Origin: Syntrophaceae bacterium
GTDB lineage: Bacteria > Desulfobacterota > SM23-61
Direction of reading: 5' to 3'
Length of the DNA: 34,652 bases
NCBI GenBank assembly: GCA_013388675.1
Contig: JACAEW010000002.1
Span: 1 to 34,652, forward strand
In this document: one piece after another, positions 1-7,785 of the stretch
Position numbering within the stretch: the first letter of the stretch is position 1
Layout: each line of letters opens with the position of its first letter
Translations under genes and position numbers: made by a program
The notes under the pieces: model-generated
What the model saw: only the letters and a program-made list of their open reading frames with translations
What the model was told of the DNA's origin: nothing
Databases searched by the model: none

Positions 1-218
1 AATCCGAAATCCGCAATACACCATCCGCAATCAAAAGGAGTTAGGTTGTGTTTTCATTCCGCAATCCGCAATCCGAATTCCGCATTAAAAAAGGAGTTCG
101 GTTGTGGTTTTCATTCCGCAATCCACATTCCGAATTCCGCATTAAAGAAGGAGTCCGGTCGTGGTTTTCATTCCGAAATCCACATTCCGAATTCCGCAAT
201 CCAAAGGAGGAGGGTGTC
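1..218. repeat. 57-bp tandem repeat ahead of the first gene
   Basis: The block beginning ttttcattcc recurs at 51, 108 and 165, a period of exactly 57 bases, with a degraded further copy in 1-50. Each unit carries CCGAATTCCGCAT-like words and then a purine-rich aaggag(t) that resembles a ribosome binding site, followed by a gtg. The last unit supplies the real Shine-Dalgarno (aaaggaggagg, 203-213) of the gene at 219. Because 57 is a multiple of three, the repeat is open in the frame of that gene and could be mistaken for an N-terminal extension. Confidence 0.9.
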
Positions 219-1373
219 ATGAAGAAAGCAATGCCAGTCGCGATTCTTTTGTTAACCGTTTTATCCGGCTGGGGTCCGGCATGGGGAGCCGACCCGATCA
301 AGCTGGGGGCCTTCTTTGATCTGACGGGGCCTTCTTCGGCCATCGGGACTCCCACCAAACTTGTGGCCGAGATGGTGGTGAAGAAGATCAACGGGGAGGG
401 GGGGATCAACGGCCGTTCCCTGGAGCTGGTCATCGCCGATGACGAGGGAGACCCCACCAAGGCGGCGATCATCGCCAAGAAGTTCATCGAGTCGGACAAG
501 GTCGTGGCCATCATTGGGCCCACCCGGACGGATACAGGCATGTCTTCCAAGCCGATCGTCGAACAGAACAAAATTCCCACCTTCATGTGCGTGGGGGGCG
601 ACCCGGTAATCACCGTGCCCCCGTTCAAATGGACCTTTAAATCCCCCCAGAGGACCTCGGTCGCCGTAAGGAAGACGTACGACTTCATGAAGAAAAAGGG
701 GGTCCAGAAGATCGCCATCATCACTTCCGCCGACGGCTTCGGCCGGGACGGGAAAAACTGGCTGGACAAACTGGCCCCGGAATTTGGGCTCAAAATCATC
801 GCCAGCGAATCTTTCCAGGCCACGGACAGCGACATGACCGCCCAACTGGTGAAGATCAAGGCCGCCGCCCCGGAGGCCATCGTCTGCTGGACCATCGGCA
901 AGGCGGGGTCCATCGTGGCCAAGAACGTAAGACAGCTGGCCATCAAAGCTCCCCTCTACCAGTGCCATGGGCTTCCCGATCCAATCTATATTAAATTGGC
1001 GGGAGAAGCCTCCGAAGGAAACATCATGCCCTCGACCAAGCTGATGGTGGCGAACGCGCTTCCCGATACGGACCCGCAGAAGAAGGTCATTCAGGAGTTT
1101 ATCCGTCTCTACAAGGACGTCTATAAGTACGATACCCAGTTTCCGATCAATACCCATTCCGGCTATGCCTGGGACGCCATCTACATCGTGGCCAATGCCA
1201 TGAAAAAGGCGGGAACGGATAACGAAAAGCTGCGCGACGCCATCGAGGCGACCAAGGGGTATGTAGGGGTCAGTGGAGTCTACAACATCACCCCCGAAGA
1301 CCACAACGGCCTGGGAACCGACTCCATGGTCATGGTCCAGGTCTCCGGGGGCCAGTGGAAGAAGCTGGATTGA
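219..1373 (+). CDS. Branched-chain amino acid-type ABC transporter substrate-binding protein
   Basis: Periplasmic binding protein of the Liv/Peripla_BP_6 family, 384 aa, which captures a small amino acid-like or carboxylate ligand for an ABC importer. A signal peptide covers about residues 1-24 (MKK start, hydrophobic stretch, cleavage near AWG-AD). The mature part opens with the family hallmark IKLGAFFDLTGP and has the two-lobe pattern, including INGEGGINGR and IADDEGDPTKA. The start at 219 is chosen because an excellent Shine-Dalgarno precedes it and the signal peptide begins there; the open frame extends upstream to 48 only through the tandem repeat. No permease or ATPase genes follow, so it is an orphan in this window; partners may lie upstream or be shared with the 17.6-22.3 kb transporter. 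Ligand unknown. Confidence 0.93.
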   Translation: MKKAMPVAILLLTVLSGWGPAWGADPIKLGAFFDLTGPSSAIGTPTKLVAEMVVKKINGEGGINGRSLELVIADDEGDPTKAAIIAKKFIESDKVVAIIGPTRTDTGMSSKPIVEQNKIPTFMCVGGDPVITVPPFKWTFKSPQRTSVAVRKTYDFMKKKGVQKIAIITSADGFGRDGKNWLDKLAPEFGLKIIASESFQATDSDMTAQLVKIKAAAPEAIVCWTIGKAGSIVAKNVRQLAIKAPLYQCHGLPDPIYIKLAGEASEGNIMPSTKLMVANALPDTDPQKKVIQEFIRLYKDVYKYDTQFPINTHSGYAWDAIYIVANAMKKAGTDNEKLRDAIEATKGYVGVSGVYNITPEDHNGLGTDSMVMVQVSGGQWKKLD

Positions 1374-1399
1374 TTTTATTGGGACGCGAATGAACGCAG

Positions 1400-1455
1400 C
1401 CCCCCCCACCCTAACCCTGCCCCTCGATGGGGGAGGGAAGGGAGGGGGTGATTTT
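1400..1455. repeat. C-rich/G-rich inverted repeat, dispersed intergenic type
   Basis: A CCCCCCACCCTAACCCTGCCCC arm faces a gggggagggaagggaggggg arm and can fold into a long imperfect hairpin just after the binding-protein gene. Similar C5/G5 arms occur near 10495, 12940 and 13840, so this looks like a dispersed spacer repeat. No T-run follows, so it is not a standard terminator. Confidence 0.55.
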
Positions 1456-1557
1456 CCTTGCGGGGATATGGTGCTGTGCTCATCGATGTTCCATCTTTGT
1501 TTTTCCCATCCGGAAAATCTGCATTAATCTGCGTCCAAAAAAAAAGAGGAGGGTTGA

Positions 1558-2910
1558 ATGGAAGACACGAGAGTTTATTTGAGTGAAAAAGAGATGCCCC
1601 GGCAATGGTACAACGTCCAGGCCGACCTGCCCAAACCCCTGCCGCCCCCGCTGCACCCGGGCACGTTGAAACCCCTGGGGCCGCAGGACCTGGCTCCCAT
1701 CTTTCCCATGGGACTGATCGAACAGGAAGTCAGCCAGCAGCGCTGGATCGATATTCCCGAGGAGGTGGCGAATATCTATAAATTGTGGAGGCCCACACCC
1801 CTCTGCCGGGCCAAAAGGTTGGAGGAAGCGCTAAAAACCCCGGCTCGAATCTATTACAAGAATGAAGGGGTGAGCGCGGCAGGGAGCCACAAGCCGAACA
1901 CCGCCGTAGCCCAGGCGTATTACAATAAAAAAGAAGGAGTAAAACGCCTGAGCACCGAAACCGGCGCCGGTCAATGGGGCAGCGCCCTGTCTTTCGGGTG
2001 CAATGTCTTCGGCCTGGAGTGCAAGGTTTACATGGTCAAGGTCAGCTACCAGCAAAAGCCTTATCGGCGGATGATGATGGAGACCTGGGGCGCTTCGGTG
2101 ACCCCCAGCCCGAGCGATCAGACGGAAGCCGGACGGATGATCTTGGCCCGGGACCCCCATTCTCCGGGAAGCCTGGGAATCGCCATCAGCGAAGCGGTGA
2201 ACGATGCCGTGACCCGGGAAGATACCCGCTATTCCCTGGGGAGCGTGCTCAACCATGTCATCCTGCACCAGACGATTGTGGGGCTGGAGACCAAAGCCCA
2301 GCTGAAAAAGATCGGCGTGGAGCCGGATGTCCTCATCGGATGCGTGGGCGGGGGAAGCAACTTTGCCGGCTTCTGTTTCCCCTTCTTTCCCGAAAAAAAG
2401 CAGGGGAAAAAGGTCCGGTTTGTCGCAGTGGAACCAACGGCCTGCCCCACCCTGACCAAGGGGTTGTACCGCTACGACTTTGGGGACACGGCGCAGATGG
2501 CCCCCATCGTGAAGATGTACACCCTGGGGCACACCTTTGTCCCTCCCGGGATTCATGCCGGGGGACTGCGGTACCATGGGGATGCCCCCCTGCTCTGTTT
2601 GCTTTACGATGAAGGGTTTGTGGAAGCGGTCGCTTACCCGCAGAACCCGGTCTTCGAGGCGGCCATGCTATTTGCCCGGACCGAGGGAACCATCCCGGCC
2701 CCGGAAACGGCCCATGCCATCCGCGCGGCCATTGACGAGGCCATCCAATGCCGGGAGAAGAAGGAGGAGAAGGTCATCGTCTTCAACTTCAGCGGCCACG
2801 GACACTTTGACCTTGCCGCTTATGACATGTTCCTGTCGAAAAAACTGGAAGATTATGAATATCCGGAGGAAAAGATCCGGGAAGCGTTGAAGGATTTGCC
2901 GAAGGTGTGA
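1558..2910 (+). CDS. trpB: Tryptophan synthase beta chain, TrpB2 type
   Basis: PLP-dependent TrpB2-class enzyme, 450 aa, expected to join indole and serine to make tryptophan. The PLP lysine is K112 in AAGSHKPN; a [13 protein letters not shown] segment and the glycine-rich phosphate loop GCVGGGSN follow. The length and the long N-terminal extension fit TrpB2 (about 420-450 aa) rather than TrpB1 (about 400 aa). The start is set by a strong agaggaggg site ending 4 bases upstream. No trpA or other trp genes are nearby, as is usual for TrpB2, which is thought to act alone, for instance in indole salvage. The Liv-type binding protein gene lies 184 bases upstream. Fold confidence is high; physiological role is inferred. 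Confidence 0.92.
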   Translation: MEDTRVYLSEKEMPRQWYNVQADLPKPLPPPLHPGTLKPLGPQDLAPIFPMGLIEQEVSQQRWIDIPEEVANIYKLWRPTPLCRAKRLEEALKTPARIYYKNEGVSAAGSHKPNTAVAQAYYNKKEGVKRLSTETGAGQWGSALSFGCNVFGLECKVYMVKVSYQQKPYRRMMMETWGASVTPSPSDQTEAGRMILARDPHSPGSLGIAISEAVNDAVTREDTRYSLGSVLNHVILHQTIVGLETKAQLKKIGVEPDVLIGCVGGGSNFAGFCFPFFPEKKQGKKVRFVAVEPTACPTLTKGLYRYDFGDTAQMAPIVKMYTLGHTFVPPGIHAGGLRYHGDAPLLCLLYDEGFVEAVAYPQNPVFEAAMLFARTEGTIPAPETAHAIRAAIDEAIQCREKKEEKVIVFNFSGHGHFDLAAYDMFLSKKLEDYEYPEEKIREALKDLPKV

Positions 2911-2932
2911 TCCGCGATCGATTTGGGCGGTC

Positions 2933-2971
2933 AAAAAAAGAGAGGGGGCGAGGTTACCTTTCCATCGCCCC
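2933..2971 (-). terminator. Rho-independent terminator for the PAC2 gene
   Basis: On the minus strand a GGGGCGA stem (pairing + strand 2945-2951 with 2965-2971) is followed within a few bases by seven T residues (A7 on the plus strand, 2933-2939). It lies 34 bases beyond the PAC2 stop codon, between two convergent genes. Confidence 0.75.
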
Positions 2972-3004
2972 TTCCCGGTTCCGTCCGCCCTGAACCGTTT
3001 CCTT

Positions 3005-3889
3005 TTATGCTTTCCCGATGTCCTTTCCGTCCGTCTCCCAGAATTTTTCTTCCATCTCGGGGGAAAGACCGGGCATCCCTTCGGATTCCTTTTTGGCGAC
3101 CCTCATTCCATAGATGGCTTCCAGGTGGGGCAGGACTTGCTTCAACTCGGCGGAGCCCTCGACTTTCTGGCTGATCAGACTTCGCTGCCTTGCCGCTTTG
3201 TCGAAATCCTTCTTGTCGATGGGAATGTCGTAGAGCAAATTCAGGATTTCCAGCAACCGGACCTTACCCAAATAATCCTCTTCCACGTTTACATACTGGG
3301 GAAGGGAGACGATGAAGGTCGCTGTTTCAATTCCCAGGTCCGGGGATTTGTGGGCGATCAAATACGTTATCGTGGTGGGCCCCTGGTAGTTGCTCGGCTG
3401 GACTCCCGCCCTCTTCAGGTCCTGTTCCGCGTCTTTTCCGGTGGCCCTTCCGTTAACCAGGAGGGGTTTGGTATGCGGGACCGCGTCATACATGCTACCC
3501 AGCAGACAGTACCTTTTTACCTTGAGGGACTGGAGCAGCTCCAGTACCGAATCCACGAAGTCCTCCCCCCGGGAATGGGGCTCCAGGAGTCGAAGGAAGA
3601 GAAAGTCATTTCCTTTTTCCCTTTTCGCAAAGCTGAGGGTCGAATTGGGAATTTTTACCCGGCGGACCCCTTCTTCCAGGTAGAGCATGGGGCGGTAACG
3701 GGTAAAATCGAAAAAATCCCCCGGACGGGCTAATTTGGCGATTTCCTTCGCCCCGAACTGAGCTTCCAACCCGTCCAGGGTCATTGTGCCCACATTATTC
3801 ACATCGATCCAGGGTCGAAGAATCGCCAGGACATGTGGGTCCCTCATTTGGGGAAGGGGCTCCTGAACCTCAAAAGCGCCGATTTTCAT
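3005..3889 (-). CDS. PAC2 family protein
   Basis: 294 aa protein of the PAC2 family (proteasome assembly chaperone 2 fold; bacterial members are uncharacterised). Visible family features are an N-terminal RPWIDVNNVGTMTL segment, then AKLARPGDFFDFTRYRP, a core RYCLLGSMYDAVPHTKP motif, and a GPTTITYLIAH segment. The start has a good aaggagagag site. It follows a small membrane-anchored protein gene by about 45 bases on the same strand, and transcription ends at a clear terminator, so the two are probably co-transcribed. Actinobacterial PAC2 proteins are linked to proteasomes, but nothing here suggests one. Biochemical role unknown. Confidence 0.82.
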   Translation of the reverse strand: MKIGAFEVQEPLPQMRDPHVLAILRPWIDVNNVGTMTLDGLEAQFGAKEIAKLARPGDFFDFTRYRPMLYLEEGVRRVKIPNSTLSFAKREKGNDFLFLRLLEPHSRGEDFVDSVLELLQSLKVKRYCLLGSMYDAVPHTKPLLVNGRATGKDAEQDLKRAGVQPSNYQGPTTITYLIAHKSPDLGIETATFIVSLPQYVNVEEDYLGKVRLLEILNLLYDIPIDKKDFDKAARQRSLISQKVEGSAELKQVLPHLEAIYGMRVAKKESEGMPGLSPEMEEKFWETDGKDIGKA

Positions 3890-3934
3890 TCTCTCTCCTT
3901 GGATCCCGATTGCAGCCGCCGGAGGACCCTTGAC

Positions 3935-4267
3935 TTACCTTGCAATCCCCTTGCTCCTCAATTCTGCCAGCTTTTCCACGGAAATGAATAATTTCCCCTC
4001 TCCCGTGGCCTGTACGATTTCTGCTTTCATGAGAATGTTCAGGGCGTTTTGCTTGTAGTCCCGCATGCGGGTGAATCGCTCCATGAGGTTAGGGGGGGTC
4101 AACCCCAGCTCACCCACTGTCTTGGCCTGGTGGATCCCGATGGCGTTGAACTTCTGAAAGATGGCGATCACCTGGCCCACCGCCCGTTTGGTCATCCGGG
4201 CGGAGAGAAAAAGAGCGATGCCGATGCCTCCCAGGACAAAAAAAATGATCAGGATGGAAGAACCCAT
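3935..4267 (-). CDS. Small membrane-anchored protein with wHTH-like tail
   Basis: 110 aa, family not recognised. Residues about 4-24 form one strongly hydrophobic helix (SSILIIFFVLGGIGIALFL) followed by basic residues, which predicts an N-terminal anchor with the rest in the cytoplasm. The remaining 80 residues are charged and helical, and the end (NILMKAEIVQATGEGKLFISVEKLAEL) looks like the last helix and wing of a winged-helix domain, although it may be structural only. An aaggagaag site about 10 bases upstream supports the start. It directly precedes the PAC2 gene and is probably in the same transcript. Confidence 0.6.
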   Translation of the reverse strand: MGSSILIIFFVLGGIGIALFLSARMTKRAVGQVIAIFQKFNAIGIHQAKTVGELGLTPPNLMERFTRMRDYKQNALNILMKAEIVQATGEGKLFISVEKLAELRSKGIAR

Positions 4268-4410
4268 AATTTATTCTTCTCCTTGCAATCTTTAATCTGG
4301 CCCTTTAATAAGAACCCTCTTCTTGGTAAAGAATAGGAGCTTCTGGGTTTGTTTCTTCTTTGAACGGGGAGGGCTGCTTAATAGGGTGATTCAAAAACCT
4401 TTTTATATTT

Positions 4411-4978
4411 TTACCATGCTGGGAGAGAGAAAGGAAGGGGTGGATTAAAGAAAAGATATTTTGAGGGATAAAGAATCGGCCAGGGAATCTCTGTTTTTTT
4501 GGTAACCTTAATCTTTGTCAATGGAACGTCCGGCCCCTTCTCAGGCCTCTCGATAAAAGCAATTCCCTTGGGGGCAATGGACCCAATCACTTTATTAGGG
4601 GAGTCAAGGAACCGGATCAGCGTATCCCTGAAAAGGAGCGAAAAACATTGGATTTTTCCGATTTCTTCGAGGTTGACGATCTGATCCGGCTGGGAAGCAA
4701 TCATGGGGGGAACGACGATCTCATAGAGGGAGTCCAGGTTAACTTCATATTTCCCCACCCGAATTTCGCTTTTCCTGGTCTCATGGGCCAGAATTCCTTG
4801 CTTTCCATCCAGAGGCTGGATTGAAAATCCGACTCTCTTTCCCTCTTGTTCCCGCTTTTCCCGGGTGAAAAAGCCGGTCACCGGCTTTTCGATTTTAAGA
4901 ATCAGCTTTTCGATCGGGGTGGATTTGCCCCACGGGGTTTGCGGATGAGAAGAATATTCTTGGGTTCGGCCTTCCCAT
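4411..4978 (-). CDS. THEP1-like nucleoside-triphosphatase, frameshifted at the P-loop
   Basis: The segment from GFFTREKREQEGKRVGF through QPLDGKQGILAH, RVGKYEVNLDSL and NLEEIGKIQCFS matches the THEP1/NTPase_1 family (usual length about 170-190 aa). The normal family start (Met, short strand, P-loop) is found in the other frame, that of the upstream CheR gene: an ATG at 4978 begins MGRPNPRIFFSSANPVG. Removing one base from the C4 run at 4928-4931 joins this to GKSTPIEKLILKIEKPV in the main frame and gives a 188-aa protein. Key residues are weak: the first P-loop glycine is Ser, and the Walker B Asp-Glu is Glu-Glu. The main frame itself stays open up to an ATG at 5058, but that part is only CheR read out of frame. 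Either a homopolymer sequence error or a decaying gene. Confidence 0.68.
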
Positions 4979-5782
4979 CTGATTCCCCGGTTTCTGATAA
5001 ATTGCGGTGTGGTAAAATGTCGGTTCCAGTTCAGTAAAGCTTCTGGAAATTTTTTCATGGGAACCGATGAGGAGAAAACCCGGGGAGGATAAAGCTTCGA
5101 TGATTTTCGCTAAAGCCAATTTCTTTGTTTCCTCCTGATAATAGGTCAGAAGGCTGTTTCGCAAAAAAATGACTTGGAAATCCTTCCCCGGGGGAAGATG
5201 GCCGATCAGATGGTGGACTTTCCAACAAATCCCGACTTTCAAGCAATCGGCGATCTCCCAGCGGTTGCCTTCCACAGGGTTAAAATATTTTTTCCGGAAT
5301 TCTTCCGGCACTTCTTTCAAGCTTGCTGCCGAATAGACCCCCCTTTGTGCATGGGAAAGATATTCGGGTTTGAGGTCCGTGGCCCAGAGCTCCAGTTCGG
5401 GAACCCAATCCCCGGTTTTTCTGCATTCCTCCCAGAGAATCTTGAAGCTGTAAGCCTCTTCCCCCCGGGCGCACCCGGCGGACCAGACTTTGACCTTTGG
5501 GGGCTTGGCGGAAACTATTTCAGGAAGGACAGATTCTCCTATGACCCGCCACAGCTCCCGATCCCGGAAGAACCGGCTGATGGAAACGGACAGGAGCCTT
5601 TCCACTTCCGCCCGCTGCCCCGGATCGTTGTCCAGAGCGGACCGGAAAGCATCCATTCCCCGCAAAGCATGATCCTGCATGTACCGGGCAAGGCGCTTCT
5701 TCACGCCCTTTCGGACTCGACGGTAACCCTTCCAGGAGAGGCCGAAAAGGTCTAGAACCCGGCGGAACTGGGAGTCATCCAT
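4895..5782 (-). CDS. CheR-like SAM-dependent methyltransferase
   Basis: 295 aa CheR-family methyltransferase, which in chemotaxis-type systems methylates glutamates of receptors using S-adenosylmethionine. An N-terminal helical domain contains SRFFRDRELW. The SAM-binding segment VWSAGCARGEEAYSFKIL matches the CheR pattern WSAGCSTGEEPYS, followed by ATDLKPEYLSHAQRGVY and IFLRNSLLTYY (cf. CheR IFCRNVLIYF). CheR homology ends near IYQKPGNQ; the last 25 or so residues are the THEP1 start read through. No stop separates the two, so without the one-base shift at 4928-4931 the product would be a 456-aa CheR-THEP1 fusion. No receptor or che genes are in the window. The ribosome binding site is weak. 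Confidence 0.82.
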   Translation of the reverse strand: MDDSQFRRVLDLFGLSWKGYRRVRKGVKKRLARYMQDHALRGMDAFRSALDNDPGQRAEVERLLSVSISRFFRDRELWRVIGESVLPEIVSAKPPKVKVWSAGCARGEEAYSFKILWEECRKTGDWVPELELWATDLKPEYLSHAQRGVYSAASLKEVPEEFRKKYFNPVEGNRWEIADCLKVGICWKVHHLIGHLPPGKDFQVIFLRNSLLTYYQEETKKLALAKIIEALSSPGFLLIGSHEKISRSFTELEPTFYHTAIYQKPGNQMGRPNPRIFFSSANPVGQIHPDRKADS

Positions 5783-5837
5783 GCTGCCCCGTAGGCCCCC
5801 TTTTCCTCATGGGAAAGACGATTTGAACCCCCCCTTG

Positions 5838-6644
5838 TTACAGCCCCAGAAGGCGGCGGGCGTTCTCCCGGAAGATGAGGTCTTTTTCTTCCTTCTTCAG
5901 AGGTAAGACTTTCCACCATTCGATCTGGAGCCCCGGGTCCAGGGTGCTGGGGTAATCGGTGGCGAAAAGGACCTTTTCTATGCCGTGGCTGCGGACGAGG
6001 TCGATCACCTCTTTGGCCTCCAGGCTCTGAATATTGGGGCCCCAACACGTGTCCATGTAAAGGTCTTTTCCGACGACCCATTTTCGGGCCTCCTCCAGCA
6101 TAAATAGTCCTCCGAAGTGGGCGGCCACGATTTTCAGGGCGGGGAAACGCTCCTTGAGACGGGCTATGTCTTGCGGGTTGGTGCGGGCCGGGAGGGAAGG
6201 ATGATTAGGGTCCTTTCCCACATGGAAGTAGGCGATCATTCCGGTCCTGGTCATCTCTTCATAAATGGAAAACAGATTCTCATCGCCGGCGCCGATGGGC
6301 TGGAAGACGGAATGGAACTTGATTCCCCGAAGGCCTTTCTCTCGAATTCTCCTGACCTCCGTCACCGGGTTTTCCATGTCGGGAAGAATCGTTCCGAAGC
6401 CGAAGATCGTCCGGTGGTCGGTGATGGAAATCAGAAAATCATTCGCCGGGGGCACGGCCTTGGGCCTCTCGGCCACGCAAAAAGTGCATACCGCTTCGAC
6501 CCCGCAACGGGCCATGTACCCTTTCAGGTCCTCGAGGGTAAAATTCCCGGATAAAGGAATCTGATTTTTGGGGTCTGCCTTCATATGTTCCACTATCCTG
6601 GGAGCGATCTTGTCCGGGAAAATATGGGTGTGGGTGTCGATCAT
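5838..6644 (-). CDS. Amidohydrolase (Amidohydro_2 family)
   Basis: 268 aa metal-dependent TIM-barrel protein of the Amidohydro_2 family, the group that includes ACMSD and related nonoxidative decarboxylases and lactone hydrolases. The start at 6644 gives MIDTHTHIFPDK with the metal-binding HxH at residues 5 and 7; an aaaggga site precedes it. The frame is open to 6755, but that extension lacks homology-like features. Later metal and active-site motifs are YFHVGKD, VAAHFGG and FATDYPS (the conserved Asp). It lies 55 bases upstream of the CheR gene on the same strand and may be co-transcribed. Substrate unknown; aromatic or cyclic-acid breakdown is typical of the family. Confidence 0.86.
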   Translation of the reverse strand: MIDTHTHIFPDKIAPRIVEHMKADPKNQIPLSGNFTLEDLKGYMARCGVEAVCTFCVAERPKAVPPANDFLISITDHRTIFGFGTILPDMENPVTEVRRIREKGLRGIKFHSVFQPIGAGDENLFSIYEEMTRTGMIAYFHVGKDPNHPSLPARTNPQDIARLKERFPALKIVAAHFGGLFMLEEARKWVVGKDLYMDTCWGPNIQSLEAKEVIDLVRSHGIEKVLFATDYPSTLDPGLQIEWWKVLPLKKEEKDLIFRENARRLLGL

Positions 6645-7093
6645 TGAATATTCCCTTTCCATTTCGAGCATAAATAGGATTTTCCTTCCTTCAAACCTAT
6701 CATAACAAAAATCTCTCATTTTGGCTGGCCCATTTGACTTGAAATACCCCGCCAAATAGGATAAATTGCCTCTTCTTTATTTCATCCTTTAAAAATGGTT
6801 CAATTCTCTCGCCCACTTCGTTCGAGGCCGCAGAGAACGCGGAGATAAAGAAAGGATCAAGAAATCAGGAACCTGAATCCTGAATCCTGAACCCTGTATC
6901 CTGTATTTCTTCTTCTCTGCCTGCCCTGCGGACTCTGCGAGAGACAATGGTTTTCATTTTTTGTTCTTTCCCGTTAACGTAGGGGCGATTCACGAATCGC
7001 CCTTCTATCCGAAAAGGTGAGAAATGAAGTCGGTTATCATTTTCAAGGGGTAAGAATCCTTTCGAATATTGAATCTAGCTTACAAGAAATGAA
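6645..7093. repeat. Repeat-rich spacer with short quasi-periodic words and a palindrome
   Basis: No convincing gene. It holds a run of near-identical words (cctgaatcctgaatcctgaa, then ccctgtatcctgtat, 6870-6905), a gccgcagagaacgcggag word near 6830, and a perfect 9-bp-arm palindrome gggcgattc-ac-gaatcgccc at 6983-7002. A decayed relative of the palindrome is at about 12047-12062. The 3' end becomes AT-rich and leads into the vapBC promoter. Confidence 0.6.
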
Positions 7094-7140
7094 TTGACGA
7101 CTAATATAAAATGCCTTACAATTTAATATAAAATTACAAA
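7094..7140 (+). promoter_or_regulatory. vapBC promoter with direct-repeat operator candidate
   Basis: TTGACG (7094-7099), a 17-base spacer and TACAAT (7117-7122) make a good sigma70 promoter about 48 bases before the antitoxin gene. The words taatataaaat plus tacaa occur at 7102-7121 and again at 7124-7139, overlapping the -10. They are candidate half-sites for VapB autoregulation. Confidence 0.65.
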
Positions 7141-7169
7141 TGGAAAAAGGATGAATTAAGGGGGGGAAC

Positions 7170-7424
7170 ATGCTGAATGTGGCGAAAATTACCAGAAAAG
7201 GGCAGGTTACCATTCCCAAAAATATCAGGGAAAAATTGAAAAGCGATGTCGTAGAATTTGAAGTTGTAGAAAACCAGGTGATCCTGAAACCGGTGGCCAG
7301 TGTCGCCGGATCGTTGCAGAAATATGCGCGGAAAAAACAGAGGATTTCCTTCCGGGAGGCGCGGGAGAAAGCGTGGGATGAGGTGATCCATGAGCGACAT
7401 ATTGCCCAAGCTGATCGACGCTAA
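7170..7424 (+). CDS. vapB: AbrB-type antitoxin VapB
   Basis: 84 aa antitoxin with an N-terminal SpoVT/AbrB swapped-hairpin DNA-binding domain (VAKITRKGQVTIPKNIREKL, then FEVVENQVILKPV) and a C-terminal charged helix that would bind the toxin (FREAREKAWDEVI). It is expected to neutralise the adjacent VapC and repress the shared promoter. The start follows an aagggggggaac site. It overlaps the toxin gene by 35 bases, the usual coupling in toxin-antitoxin pairs. Confidence 0.88.
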   Translation: MLNVAKITRKGQVTIPKNIREKLKSDVVEFEVVENQVILKPVASVAGSLQKYARKKQRISFREAREKAWDEVIHERHIAQADRR

Positions 7425-7785
7425 TTTCATCCTTCGCTATCTCTTGCGGGATGATGAAAAACTGTACGAACAGGCCTACCCAGTCCTGGAAAGGGCCAAG
7501 ACGGGAGAGGAAAAAATTCTTATCCTGGAAAGTGTTCTCACCGAATGCGTATATGTCCTCCTGAAGATATACCGGGTGGAGCGGGAAATCATCGCCGCGA
7601 AAATGAGGGAATTAATATCCTATAGAGGGGTGGTGAATTCCGATCAAAAAGACCTGGCTGAGGCGGCCAGGCTTTTCGGAAAGACCGATTTAAGCTTCGT
7701 CGATTGCCTTCTCTGCGCCAAGTCCCACCTGCATAAGTTTACTCTTTTGACTTTTGATAAAGAATTAATGAAATATTGTGCATGA
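7390..7785 (+). CDS. vapC: PIN-domain ribonuclease toxin VapC
   Basis: 131 aa PIN-domain endoribonuclease, the toxin of a VapBC pair. The acidic metal-binding residues are all present: D10 (KLIDANFIL), E52 (ESVLTECVY), D105 (LSFVDCLL) and D123 (LTFDKEL). The toxin should therefore be active. The start lies inside vapB, so translation is probably coupled. The stop overlaps the N-terminus of the next gene by a few bases, which could make the phospholipase-like gene part of the same transcript. Confidence 0.9.
   Translation: MSDILPKLIDANFILRYLLRDDEKLYEQAYPVLERAKTGEEKILILESVLTECVYVLLKIYRVEREIIAAKMRELISYRGVVNSDQKDLAEAARLFGKTDLSFVDCLLCAKSHLHKFTLLTFDKELMKYCA

Noticed and set aside
48-218. N-terminal extension of the first gene through the tandem repeat (FSFRNPHSEFRI units)
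   Set aside because: The signal peptide and strong ribosome site both place the start at 219; the extension would bury the signal peptide.
1-218. CRISPR array
   Set aside because: The 57-bp units are contiguous tandem copies with no unique spacers and no cas genes nearby.
261-1409. A 382-codon minus-strand open frame
   Set aside because: Shadow of the binding-protein gene, low-complexity composition (Gly/Asp/His/Arg), no domain.
4380-4395. Possible extra TetR operator (tagggtgattcaaaa)
   Set aside because: It shares only the gtgattca core, lacks the aagtga arm and any palindrome, and lies in an unrelated minus-strand gene group.
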